NCBI GenBank assembly: GCA_947493215.1 | Contig: CANLQE010000001.1 | Location: 1,116,001-1,180,000, forward strand | Reading direction: 5' to 3' | DNA: 64,000 bases | Source of the DNA: an uncultured Sphingomonadaceae bacterium | GTDB taxonomy: Bacteria; Pseudomonadota; Alphaproteobacteria; Sphingomonadales; Sphingomonadaceae | Part shown: one piece after another, positions 25,118 to 32,891 of the stretch | Numbering within the stretch: the first letter of the stretch is position 1 | How the letters are laid out: the number at the start of each line of letters is the position of its first letter | Notes under the pieces: model-generated | What the model was told of the DNA's origin: nothing | The model's input: the letters and a program-made list of their open reading frames with translations, nothing else | Database searches by the model: none | Position numbers and translations under genes: made by a program

Positions 25118-26389
25118 TCATTTCGTCGACCCAGCCAATGCCTTTGCCATCATGTTGCTGACCCGGTCAGCGGCCTTGCGGGAGGGATCATGGTCTACGT
25201 GCGCATAGATTGCCGTTGATCGCGGGTTGGCATGGCCGAGAATTGCGCCGGTTAGCGCCATGGCTTCACCAGAGGATATGGCAAGCGAGGCTAGGGTGTG
25301 GCGCAGAGTATGCGGCGTTACACCCGGGAGGTCAGCGGTCTCGATAATCTTCTTCCAGATACCCTTCATGCCCTGGAAGTGGCCTTGTCCATAATCAGCA
25401 GGAAAGACAAATTCTGAGTTTGGGTTTTGATCGATACTTTTAAGCAGTGCCATGGCTGCTGCTCCTAACGGCCTGATCGATTTGCCGGTTTTGGTGTCTT
25501 CGAGGATAAGTAAACCCCTTTCAAAGTCGATCTCACTCCACTTCAGTTCTGCAATTTCCTGACGTCTGCATCCCGTCAGCGCCCAAAGGCGTGCGATATC
25601 TATGCCTTTGCGATTGGCTCCTTGGGCTTCCAGTGTATCGCAAGCAGCACCCAGGCGCCCAATCTCTTCTTTGGTGAGATAGCGATTATTCTGATTGTCT
25701 GTCTTGCGCACAGCAGCATGCTCGCATGGATTGTTGCCCACAATGCCGCGTCTCTGCGCAAAGCTGAATACGGCGGACAGGTCGCGAAAGACTTTTCGAG
25801 CCGCCCCTTCGCCGCCTCTAACAATCACTCGCCTGCGCGGGCCCAGTTTTTTATCACTGGCGGATTTGCCAGCGGCTACATCCCGAACAAAATTCTCGAT
25901 ATGACCGGGCAGTATCTCCGAAGCCCGATGCCTCCCTAACAGAGGCACGACATGATGACGTAGCCTGGCCATGGTGTAACGCTTGGTCAGTTCTTTCATC
26001 GGTTCGCCCTGACGCTTGCCGCGCTGTATGTAGCAACCTTCCGCTTCGTAAAGATCGACAAGCTCGCTCATATTGAGCGCTAGCCGTTTTGCATTGCGCT
26101 CTGCGGCGGGATCATCGCCTAGCAATACTTGGGCAAGCAGCGCCCGCGCCTTCTTCTTGGCCTGATCCAGAGTGATTATGTTGGCACGGCCAATAGTCAT
26201 ATATCCTTTTGGTGCTGACCGGCCCCCTCCATTGGCGCGGTAACGGACAAAATATGTTTTGAGGCCCGCCACGCTTACTCTCATACCAAAGCCGGGCAGG
26301 TCGGCATCCCAGATCACATATCGTTTGTCGCGCGGTTTTGCATCAGCGACTATTTTCTTGCTCAAGACTGTTTCTGACAATTTTCCCAT
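25118..26389 (-). CDS. Tyrosine site-specific recombinase (P4-type integrase)
   Basis: This 423-residue integrase has an N-terminal DUF4102-type arm-binding domain (LPGFGMRVSVAGLKTYFVRYR), a central SAM-like core-binding domain and a C-terminal catalytic domain. In the last, the Arg of TGCRRQEIAEL, the HTLRHT box and the final Tyr in STAIYAHVD are visible. Such enzymes insert islands at tRNA 3' ends. The start is ATG 26389, 6 bp after GGAGG on the minus strand; a longer frame from 26428 has no such site. A tRNA-Gly 3' half lies 170 bp in front of the gene, consistent with an attachment site. Confidence 0.93.
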   Translation of the reverse strand: MGKLSETVLSKKIVADAKPRDKRYVIWDADLPGFGMRVSVAGLKTYFVRYRANGGGRSAPKGYMTIGRANIITLDQAKKKARALLAQVLLGDDPAAERNAKRLALNMSELVDLYEAEGCYIQRGKRQGEPMKELTKRYTMARLRHHVVPLLGRHRASEILPGHIENFVRDVAAGKSASDKKLGPRRRVIVRGGEGAARKVFRDLSAVFSFAQRRGIVGNNPCEHAAVRKTDNQNNRYLTKEEIGRLGAACDTLEAQGANRKGIDIARLWALTGCRRQEIAELKWSEIDFERGLLILEDTKTGKSIRPLGAAAMALLKSIDQNPNSEFVFPADYGQGHFQGMKGIWKKIIETADLPGVTPHTLRHTLASLAISSGEAMALTGAILGHANPRSTAIYAHVDHDPSRKAADRVSNMMAKALAGSTK

Positions 26390-26560
26390 ATATGCCTCCA
26401 ATCCAAAAGGTGACCACTTGGTGGGCACTCAGAACGGAAAATCTAGCGAATTATGAAATTACTATAGCGTAAAAAATGGAATAATACTATAATTAAAACA
26501 AAGTACTATATCGCACTCTAGCGCACGATGGCGTAGGGAAGCGCGCATGTCACATTAGCT

Positions 26561-26605
26561 TTGCCAAGGTTGGGGTCGAGAGTTCGAATCTCTTCGCCCG
26601 CTCCA
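26561..26605 (+). repeat. 3' half of tRNA-Gly(GCC): probable attachment site (attR)
   Basis: From the anticodon loop TTGCCAA (26561-26567) through GGTTG, the variable loop, the GAGAG-TTCGAAT-CTCTT T-arm and CGCCCGC-T-CCA the sequence follows a tRNA-Gly(GCC) 3' half. The bases before 26561 do not continue the tRNA: the 5' anticodon strand that would pair with GGTTG is absent. It is therefore a partial copy of the kind left at the far junction of an integrated element. A T-run follows the CCA. Confidence 0.75.
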
Positions 26606-27052
26606 GTTTTTCTGCCTAGTATAGGCCATGAACTGAATTTATAGTGTTCTATATCCCACCAAACCCCCACTAACCACTTGTGAAATCAGCCATTTAATTG
26701 GTTATTGATAGTGCTTGGAGATGTTCGGCATTTTAAGCGGGGTGAACTTGTTTGACAGTCTCCGTCATTCTGCACTTGCCACTGTTTTGATCTTCTTCCG
26801 GACGGAGGTACCATGAAGTGCCTCGGGCTTTGTCGATAATTAAGTTAGCCTTCCGACCGACATAAAAATTTAGAAAATGCTCGGACTATCAATTAGGTAT
26901 CGAGCGCAAAGCTGAAATATATGTTTCAAGGTGCCCGCCGCTTTACGATGGGCGGAGTCAATCCGATGCGATTGTACAAGGCGAACATTATATTGCTAAT
27001 GTCTGCAACATCCCGACAGCGGACATTAGGATTCACACGAAATGAAGGCATT
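26606..27052. other. Intergenic region right of the tRNA fragment
   Basis: The 447-bp stretch is AT-rich and holds one palindrome at 26996-27029. No gene is supported. Confidence 0.55.
26996..27029. repeat. Dispersed GTCCGC palindrome, copy 9
   Basis: CTAATGTCTGC and GCGGACATTAG flank AACATCCCGACA (B type read in reverse), with one imperfect pair. It lies 24 bp after the cytochrome b561 stop. Confidence 0.8.
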
Positions 27053-27916
27053 TTATCCAACCATTCGTTTCAACGCACCTTCATGTTTGTCGATAAAATG
27101 ATGCTTCATCGCTCCGAGGATATGGGCTCCGAGTATGATATATAGAATGTAAGGCAGGATATATTTGTGGAACGTACCCCAGATTATATATGCATCGCTC
27201 TTTCCCCAAAATGGCTGAATTTCCAACGCAAAGATGTAAGTCGGAAAGCCATGGAAACTGGTCATGACATAGCCGGTAATAGGGACAGCGATCATCATCA
27301 CATAAAGTATGATATGGACCCGATGCGCCCACTTGCGCTCGTTGGGTTTTAGCGACGCATCCAGCTCAGGGCGCTTGGAACGCCGATTCCAGAATAGTCT
27401 GAAAAGAATAAGCGCAAATACCAGCACGCCAATTGTTTTATGCACTACATAATATTGGTTCCGGAACCATGTACCCTCAGGAATCATCGATGCGAACATT
27501 CCGATTGGGATGAGAGAAAGGAACAATATCGCGATTGTCCAATGCAGCATCCGCGAGACAAGGCCGTATCGATCTGACTCGTTCTCGGAAGGTAGCTCTA
27601 ACGGTTCTGTGCTCTTGCTTTGCTGAAAAGCCGCTCGAAGCAAGAGCAAACCGCCGATCAAGGCGACCGCTGCCTGTATCCAGAGCAATGCCGGCTTTGC
27701 CGAATCCATTGGCGTTTGGTTGGGTTTAGGGTTTTCGAGAATGCCGGTGCCTAAAATGCTGACGAACCAGAAAACGATTGCAAAACAACCCAAAGCAGCC
27801 AGCAATGTCCCTATCGTCCGCACTTTCGGGATCCGATAGTTCATAAACCATGCCGTCAGAACCGACGTTACAATTATTGCCAAAGCGATCCAGCTGTCAC
27901 CATTTGATATCGACAT
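27053..27916 (-). CDS. Cytochrome b561-type di-haem membrane protein
   Basis: This protein of about 287 residues has an N-terminal part with two or three membrane segments (ALAIIVTSVLTAWF, TIGTLLAALGCFAIVFWFV). A prokaryotic cytochrome b561 domain of four segments follows, with candidate haem-ligand histidines in MLHWTIAILF, YYVVHKTIGVLV, AHRVHIILYVMM and FHKYILPYIL. It would pass electrons between quinol and a periplasmic or inner-membrane acceptor. The extra N-terminal module of about 120 residues is longer than in simple b561 proteins. The start may be 27928 or 27916; the latter is used here. Confidence 0.87.
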   Translation of the reverse strand: MSISNGDSWIALAIIVTSVLTAWFMNYRIPKVRTIGTLLAALGCFAIVFWFVSILGTGILENPKPNQTPMDSAKPALLWIQAAVALIGGLLLLRAAFQQSKSTEPLELPSENESDRYGLVSRMLHWTIAILFLSLIPIGMFASMIPEGTWFRNQYYVVHKTIGVLVFALILFRLFWNRRSKRPELDASLKPNERKWAHRVHIILYVMMIAVPITGYVMTSFHGFPTYIFALEIQPFWGKSDAYIIWGTFHKYILPYILYIILGAHILGAMKHHFIDKHEGALKRMVG

Positions 27917-27990
27917 GATTTGTTCCATTCACACAGGGGTTAAAATCTTAACCCGGCTATTCTTTGTAGCGATTTTTGGGAAGAGGTAGT

Positions 27991-28632
27991 CTATTCGACT
28001 TCGGTAACCATCGTGTCGCGTGACTTGCGCACCTTTGGCATCTGTAGAAGCCAATCTCCTGTTGGATCGCGATACCCCAATGGCAAAAGAACAACTGAAC
28101 GCAAGCCGCGTTCGCTCAGGCCCAGGATCTTATCAACTGCGGCTGGATCGAAGCCTTCCATCGGTGTGCTATCAACTTCCTGCTCAGCAGCGGCGACCAG
28201 CGCTACACCCACTGCAATATAGGCTTGGCGAGCCGCATGCGCGTAGTTAACCTCTGCTTCGCGTGGCACATAGTTGGCCTTCAGGTTGCCATAATATTCG
28301 TGAATCAACGGTATCTCGCCGCGCGCTTCGATATTCAAATTTGTGACGGCGTCGATACGTTCATCTGTGTAGTTATCCCATGCTGCGAAAACCAATAGAT
28401 GGGACCCATCGGTAATAGGTGTTTGGTCTCCAGCAGCTTTTTGAAGCTCCGCCAAAGTCTCTGGATTGGTAACCAAAACAACCTCAAATGGCTGAGTTCC
28501 GCTCGACGTTGGTGCCAGGCGGATAGCTTCCAGGATTGCATCAACCTTCTCTTGAGACACAGCCTTTGCGGGATCCATTTTCTTTGTGGCGTAGCGCCAG
28601 TTCAAATGTTCGATGAGGGTCTTGTTGATCAT
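27991..28632 (-). CDS. Nitroreductase-family NAD(P)H-dependent oxidoreductase
   Basis: This 213-residue protein has the nitroreductase fold: RYATKKMDP at the FMN phosphate site, LAPTSSGTQPFEVVLV, a mid-helix AARQAYIAVGVALVAAAE and the C-terminal LPLGYRDPTGDWL. It reduces quinones or nitroaromatics with FMN and NAD(P)H in the cytoplasm. ATG 28632 is used since homologues begin near the RYATK motif and AGGAACC precedes it; a longer frame from 28722 would cover the divergent promoter. It is divergent from an HxlR regulator, the usual arrangement for redox-controlled nitroreductases. Confidence 0.9.
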   Translation of the reverse strand: MINKTLIEHLNWRYATKKMDPAKAVSQEKVDAILEAIRLAPTSSGTQPFEVVLVTNPETLAELQKAAGDQTPITDGSHLLVFAAWDNYTDERIDAVTNLNIEARGEIPLIHEYYGNLKANYVPREAEVNYAHAARQAYIAVGVALVAAAEQEVDSTPMEGFDPAAVDKILGLSERGLRSVVLLPLGYRDPTGDWLLQMPKVRKSRDTMVTEVE

Positions 28633-28756
28633 TTTCTGGTTCCTATTGTCGACGTTGGCATTGTGCGGTATACTTTTGTAACCGGATATATATTGAGAAC
28701 TAGATTTCTTGCAAGGAGGCACAATTTTGAGCCTCGGTTACATGAAGGGAACCACC

Positions 28757-29164
28757 ATGACAGTTGCGTCGCCAGTTTCAGAAACAGTTTCGAAACAATG
28801 CCCGAATTGCCAGCGTATCAATGAGGTTCTGACGCGTGTTGGTGATCGCTGGAGTGTCCTTGTGATCATATCGCTGGCCGAATATGGGACACTGCGCTTC
28901 AATGAACTGAAACGGAATCTGGGAATTTCACAGCGAATGCTCAGTCGGACATTGCGTGAACTGGAGCGCGACGGCCTTGTCAATCGCACATATTATCCAA
29001 CAATCCCACCCAAGGTGGAATATAGCCTGACTCCTATGGGCGAGTCATTTCGTGAACCGGTGAACGCATTGGGGAGTTGGGCGCTTGAGAACTTAGCCAC
29101 AATCGACGCGGCCCGTGAAATTTACGATGCTGCGTCGAAAAAGCTGGCAGCATCGATATCGTAA
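28757..29164 (+). CDS. HxlR-family winged-helix regulator with N-terminal cysteine pair
   Basis: This 135-residue protein has the HxlR domain: CPNCQRINEVLTRVGDRWSVLVI, then LRFNELKRNLGISQRMLSRTLRELERDGLV and PPKVEYSLTPMGES. Cys15 and Cys18 sit at the spot where YodB/HypR/QorR-type members carry redox-sensing cysteines. ATG 28757 follows GAAGGGAACCACC; ATG 28742 is possible. It probably represses or activates the divergent nitroreductase gene in response to quinone or disulfide stress, inferred from the family and the layout. Confidence 0.88.
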   Translation: MTVASPVSETVSKQCPNCQRINEVLTRVGDRWSVLVIISLAEYGTLRFNELKRNLGISQRMLSRTLRELERDGLVNRTYYPTIPPKVEYSLTPMGESFREPVNALGSWALENLATIDAAREIYDAASKKLAASIS

Positions 29165-29194
29165 CGCCCGCTTTTGCGCCCATAGCGGACATTA
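29162..29194. repeat. Dispersed GTCCGC palindrome, copy 10
   Basis: TAACGCCCGCT and AGCGGACATTA flank TTTGCGCCCAT (A type). It begins inside the HxlR stop codon and lies 16 bp past the stop of the convergent Kef gene. Confidence 0.8.
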
Positions 29195-29210
29195 AAGTAT
29201 ATGGCTGTTA

Positions 29211-31064
29211 TCAATGTTTCGCTGTGTCATTCGCCAAAATTAGGTCTATTTTCCGACGGAGCTCAGGTTCCCATTCTTCCACCAAGGTCCGTGATTTTTC
29301 TAAGAGAGGTTCATTTTCATGGGATGGTATGTTTACGTCATAAACTTCAGCAATCTCAATCATTCCCTTTCGGTCGGTGTCGCTAAAAAGAGTAGTTAGT
29401 TCATTTGCAGCATCTTTGGAGACCCCTAGTGCTTCAAATGCAGAACGACCGATCCTTAATGAACTGTCATATGTCTCGCGAATAATATCCCGACAGCCCG
29501 CAAACCAAAGATCATAGACATGGTCTCTATCAACGGCGCGGGCGATAACATGTAGGTTGGGATAATTTTGAACGGCATATTCCACCAGCTTGGTAATTTG
29601 CTCTTTATCGTCGATAGCGACGATCAATATCTTCGCTTCATGGATCCCGGCAGATTGCAATAAATCTGGTCGCGTTGCATCGCCGAAATAGGCACGTGCG
29701 CCGAAAGCCTGCAGCATTCCCAAGTGTTCAGAGCTATAATCAATCACCGTGGTCGAAAACCCCGCAGTGAGCAGCATTCTATCGGCGATACCGCCGACGC
29801 GCCCGCGACCAGCGATTATTATCTGATTGGACTCGGATATATCATCAGCCTCGCGTTTCTTGGTCTTGTCAAAATGTGGGGCAATAACGCGATCGTACAG
29901 GATGAAAAGCGCTGGTGTGATAAGCATGGAAAGAGCCACGATAAGCAGCAAGCGATCCGCCAGAACTTCTGGAATAATCCCGTTTGCAACCGTTAACGCC
30001 AATAACACAAAGCCAAACTCACCAGCCTGAGCCAGACCTAGGGCAAATAGCCAACGATTGGACCAGGGCAGTTTGAAGAAATATCCTAGGATTAGAAGTA
30101 CGCAAATTTTGAGTAATATAAGGCCGATTGTTAGTCCCAGAATTGGCAGAAAATTTTCGAACATAAGGCCGAAATTAATCCCGGCTCCAACGGTCATGAA
30201 AAACAAACCGAGGAGCAGGCCCTTAAATGGCTCGATATCCGATTCCAGTTCATGGCGATATTCACTATTGGCAAGGACCACACCTGCGAGAAATGTTCCC
30301 AGTGCCGGAGAGAGGCCAACCAGAGACATCAAAAGTGCGATACCAACGATCATCATTAAAGCCGCGGCAGTAAATAGTTCACGAAGCTTAGCAGCAGCTA
30401 TGAAGCGAAAAATAGGTCGGGTTAGATAGCTTCCACTTAAAATGACAAAAGCGATCGCTCCAAGTGTCACTAATGCCGTCTGCCAGGAATTCAGCCTCGC
30501 GACTAAGCTATAGCCAGCGTCGTGATCAGCGGCCGGGACTCCGGAAATTTCTGCCACCGCGAGCAATGGTAAAAGCGCCAACATCGGGATAACAGCGATA
30601 TCTTGGAATAACAGAACCGAAAAGCTTGCCTGTCCCCCATCACTTTTAATCAATCCCTTCTCGTTCAATGTTTGCAAAACAATTGCCGTCGAAGACAGTG
30701 CTAGGACCAACCCGATTGCCAATGAAACTTGCCATGTCTGCCCGAGAAACATAGCGACCATCATGATAAGGCCAACTGTCAATGAAACCTGCCCACCGCC
30801 TAATCCAATCAGGCGTGTTTTCATTTCCCACAATAATTTTGGTTCGAGTTCCAACCCTACGAGGAACAACATCATGACCACACCAAATTCTGCAAAATGT
30901 TGCACAGCGATAACATCGACACCCAAAAGATTGAGCATAGGGCTAATCAGAATTCCTGCGATAAGGTAGCCGAGAACCGAGCCCAGTCCCAGTTTAGAGG
31001 CAATGGGAACGGCAAGAACGCCAGCCGTCAAGAATATGAAAGCCAAAAGAAGAAAGTCTGTCAT
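29211..31064 (-). CDS. Kef-type K+/H+ antiporter (CPA2 family) with RCK domain
   Basis: This 617-residue protein has a hydrophobic N-terminal part of about 12 segments. It begins LLLAFIFLTAGVLAVPIASKLGLGSVLGYLIAGILISP, split here as residues 5-42, and includes the FLVGLELEP and LSSTAIVLQ blocks of the Na+/H+ exchanger domain. A cytoplasmic TrkA-N/RCK domain follows (IIIAGRGRVGGI near residue 410, GDATRPDLLQSAG). Kef systems release potassium and acidify the cell during electrophile stress, which fits the quinone-type reductase nearby. No KefF/G partner gene is visible. Confidence 0.92.
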   Translation of the reverse strand: MTDFLLLAFIFLTAGVLAVPIASKLGLGSVLGYLIAGILISPMLNLLGVDVIAVQHFAEFGVVMMLFLVGLELEPKLLWEMKTRLIGLGGGQVSLTVGLIMMVAMFLGQTWQVSLAIGLVLALSSTAIVLQTLNEKGLIKSDGGQASFSVLLFQDIAVIPMLALLPLLAVAEISGVPAADHDAGYSLVARLNSWQTALVTLGAIAFVILSGSYLTRPIFRFIAAAKLRELFTAAALMMIVGIALLMSLVGLSPALGTFLAGVVLANSEYRHELESDIEPFKGLLLGLFFMTVGAGINFGLMFENFLPILGLTIGLILLKICVLLILGYFFKLPWSNRWLFALGLAQAGEFGFVLLALTVANGIIPEVLADRLLLIVALSMLITPALFILYDRVIAPHFDKTKKREADDISESNQIIIAGRGRVGGIADRMLLTAGFSTTVIDYSSEHLGMLQAFGARAYFGDATRPDLLQSAGIHEAKILIVAIDDKEQITKLVEYAVQNYPNLHVIARAVDRDHVYDLWFAGCRDIIRETYDSSLRIGRSAFEALGVSKDAANELTTLFSDTDRKGMIEIAEVYDVNIPSHENEPLLEKSRTLVEEWEPELRRKIDLILANDTAKH

Positions 31065-31158
31065 AAGTTCACTGGCCCCAATATGATCGATCTTGCATAG
31101 TCAAAGGACAGCGTTAGCAGCGAATTGCTAAAACGCTAAATCCCGATGCTGCAATATT

Positions 31159-31228
31159 CTAGCCTCCGCTTTTGCGCCCATAGCGGACACTAGCGTTGTG
31201 ACCGCTATATCCCGAAAGCGGACTCTAG
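31159..31228. repeat. Paired dispersed palindromes (A then B), copy 11
   Basis: The A unit at 31159-31193 (loop TTTGCGCCCAT) is followed without gap by a B unit at 31194-31228 (loop ATATCCCGA). Each forms its own hairpin. The pair lies 27 bp past the stop of the small gene at 31255. Confidence 0.87.
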
Positions 31229-31254
31229 GAATTCTCAGTATAGGCGACAAACTT

Positions 31255-31578
31255 TCATGAATTTTTGCGTGAAAGCAATTCTTGCCAAAGTCCAAGCGCT
31301 GACTTTTCTGTCACACCCTCAATCCTGCGAGAAGACAATTCTTCGCTCATATCCGCATCAGAGAACTTGGTATGGATTGCATAGCCTGAAGAAAATATTG
31401 ATAGGCTTTCAAGCGGGCCGCCCTCCACACCGCATTCCAGCCATGCATCTGGATGTTCACTATTTCGGGAACTAAACAGTTCTTTAAGGGCACTTTGCAA
31501 ATCATCGTCAGAAGGGCTTGCTATGCAGTTTCCAAAACAAAAATACAGGTTAGACCAATAACTCATAAAAATGCTCAA
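31255..31578 (-). CDS. Small conserved-looking protein of unknown function
   Basis: This 107-residue acidic protein has no signal or membrane segment. Its second half (DAWLECGVEGGPLESLSIFSSGYAIHTKFSDADMSEEL, split here) has alternating beta-like strands and reads like a folded domain. It reminds one of small immunity-type proteins, but no toxin gene is adjacent and I cannot assign a family. ATG at position 5 of the frame is an alternative start. It is bracketed by palindromic repeats on both sides. Confidence 0.55.
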   Translation of the reverse strand: MSIFMSYWSNLYFCFGNCIASPSDDDLQSALKELFSSRNSEHPDAWLECGVEGGPLESLSIFSSGYAIHTKFSDADMSEELSSRRIEGVTEKSALGLWQELLSRKNS

Positions 31579-31652
31579 TTCCTGATTGGTTTTTTCAGAA
31601 GAGTAATGCGGCTTCTATTTGAAGCATATATTGAATATCTCGTCAAAATTCC

Positions 31653-31684
31653 GTGTCCGCTTTTGCGCCCATAGCGGACATTAG
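31653..31684. repeat. Dispersed GTCCGC palindrome, copy 12
   Basis: GTGTCCGCT and AGCGGACATTAG flank TTTGCGCCCAT (A type). It lies 14 bp past the stop of the GFA-family gene. Confidence 0.85.
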
Positions 31685-31697
31685 CGTTTTAAGAATG

Positions 31698-32054
31698 CTA
31701 GTCGTGATTGGCTCCATCAGCAAAGCCGATATTTGCGTCGTTGGGCATTTCCACATCATCCAAGCAAGCAAAGTTTATGCATATTTGTTGCGGATCGCGT
31801 CGCCGTTTATGATGGGTATATACGCCGCAGTTCTTGCAGAAGAAATGCTCAGCAATCATCTTGTTCCACTTGTACGACGATAAGTGCTCTGCACCATCTA
31901 TCAAGTTGAAATGACTTTTATGCTCAGCTTTCATTACAATGGCCTTCTTCAGGCAAAGCGAGCAATCGCAGCGGTATGCATCCTCGGAAATGCTAATCGA
32001 GCGGATTTCAAATTTCACTCTCTTGCAATGACAAGAACCGGAGTAGGTTTTCAT
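31698..32054 (-). CDS. GFA/CENP-V-domain zinc protein
   Basis: This 118-residue protein has the Mss4-like zinc fold of the GFA family: SGSCHCKRVKFEI, YRCDCSLCLKK and HFFCKNCGVYTHHKRR provide the cysteines for two zinc sites. Some members were described as glutathione-dependent formaldehyde-activating enzymes, but most have no proven activity. ATG 32054 is chosen because the domain begins there; a longer frame from 32099 adds residues not seen in the family. It lies between two repeat units. Confidence 0.83.
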   Translation of the reverse strand: MKTYSGSCHCKRVKFEIRSISISEDAYRCDCSLCLKKAIVMKAEHKSHFNLIDGAEHLSSYKWNKMIAEHFFCKNCGVYTHHKRRRDPQQICINFACLDDVEMPNDANIGFADGANHD

Positions 32055-32124
32055 TTCGGGATGCTTTCTTGATCGAGAGAATGGTCCAATATCAACCAAC
32101 TTCGATTATTGATAGTCATCAACG

Positions 32125-32193
32125 CTAATGTCCGCTTTTGCGCCCATAGCGGACTCTAGCGTGTGGCTGCTTGATCCCGAAAGCGGACACTAG
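32125..32193. repeat. Paired dispersed palindromes (A then B), copy 13
   Basis: The A unit at 32125-32159 (CTAATGTCCGC...GCGGACTCTAG) is followed by a B unit ending AAGCGGACACTAG. It lies 52 bp past the stop of the small membrane protein gene. Confidence 0.87.
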
Positions 32194-32244
32194 CGATCTA
32201 CGTTTTAAACCTCTCGATTACAGATTGTTTGGCGCTCAAAAAAG

Positions 32245-32577
32245 CTAAATCCGGTCGATACCGCATATGGGGCATTTTCTAGGATGGTCGAAAAAAGTAA
32301 ACCTAATACCTGTGCCGTCTTTTGTATGCATCTGAAATGCCATGGTATTGCATTTCTCGCATTTTATCGTCCAACCATACAAGCCAAGCAATATGATCAG
32401 AATGAAAATAACAGATTTAGTGGTGTCGCTAATATCGAACAAAAACCACGTAAGGCCCATTAGAGCCGAAAAAACGTAAGTTCCGACCAATTTCACCCTT
32501 ATGTAGGATATTGCTTCTGAACTCACGGCTACGCTCTCATTCTTAGATTTTCGGTACGTGAACTGATGGTACCACAA
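32245..32577 (-). CDS. Small membrane protein with C-terminal zinc ribbon
   Basis: This 110-residue protein has two hydrophobic segments (about residues 28-47 and 54-70) followed by CEKC and CPIC pairs spaced about 30 residues apart, which fits a zinc ribbon. No family is recognised. No clear ribosome site is seen ahead of the first ATG. It is the third in a run of short minus-strand genes separated by repeat units. Confidence 0.5.
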   Translation of the reverse strand: MWYHQFTYRKSKNESVAVSSEAISYIRVKLVGTYVFSALMGLTWFLFDISDTTKSVIFILIILLGLYGWTIKCEKCNTMAFQMHTKDGTGIRFTFFDHPRKCPICGIDRI

Positions 32578-32891
32578 AAGCTACGAGCTACTCAATGTCC
32601 GCTTTTGCGCCCATGGCTGACACTAGCGTTGTATCCGCAATATCCCCAAATTCGGACGTTAATGCCTTCCCACAGAATCCAGTGCTCGGGACGATGTTGA
32701 GCTAGATATGCCGAATATATCCAATATCCATATTATTTATCCAGTCGTATCAATTTAGACAGTTCTGGATTATTGCCGCGTTGGATAGATAACATCCTCC
32801 GGCATTGAAACCGGACAACAAGATACTGTCATGACAGCAACCCGGAAAACTGGGGGCTGGCTTTAAAACGGCAGCTCACAGGAGGGATGAC
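32578..32891. other. Upstream region of the TonB receptor gene
   Basis: The 314-bp stretch holds the degenerate repeat pair at 32593-32663, then AT-rich sequence that probably contains the receptor promoter. No gene is supported. Confidence 0.55.
32593..32663. repeat. Paired dispersed palindromes (A then B), copy 14, degenerate
   Basis: The A unit (AATGTCCGCT...GGCTGACACTAG) and B unit (GTATCCGC...TTCGGACGTTAA) have several mismatches but keep both loops. Confidence 0.75.

Noticed and set aside
26540-26605. Complete tRNA-Gly gene
   Set aside because: Only the 3' half fits. The sequence before the anticodon loop does not supply the D-arm, the 5' acceptor strand or the 5' anticodon strand.
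26921-27145. A 74-codon plus-strand frame overlapping the cytochrome b561 3' end
   Set aside because: It spans a palindrome and the antisense of a real gene, with no family pattern.
29162-32663. Repeats between small genes as integron attC sites
   Set aside because: The arms lack the GTTRRRY/RYYYAAC core sites, no IntI-type integrase is in the window, and the same palindromes occur far from small genes.
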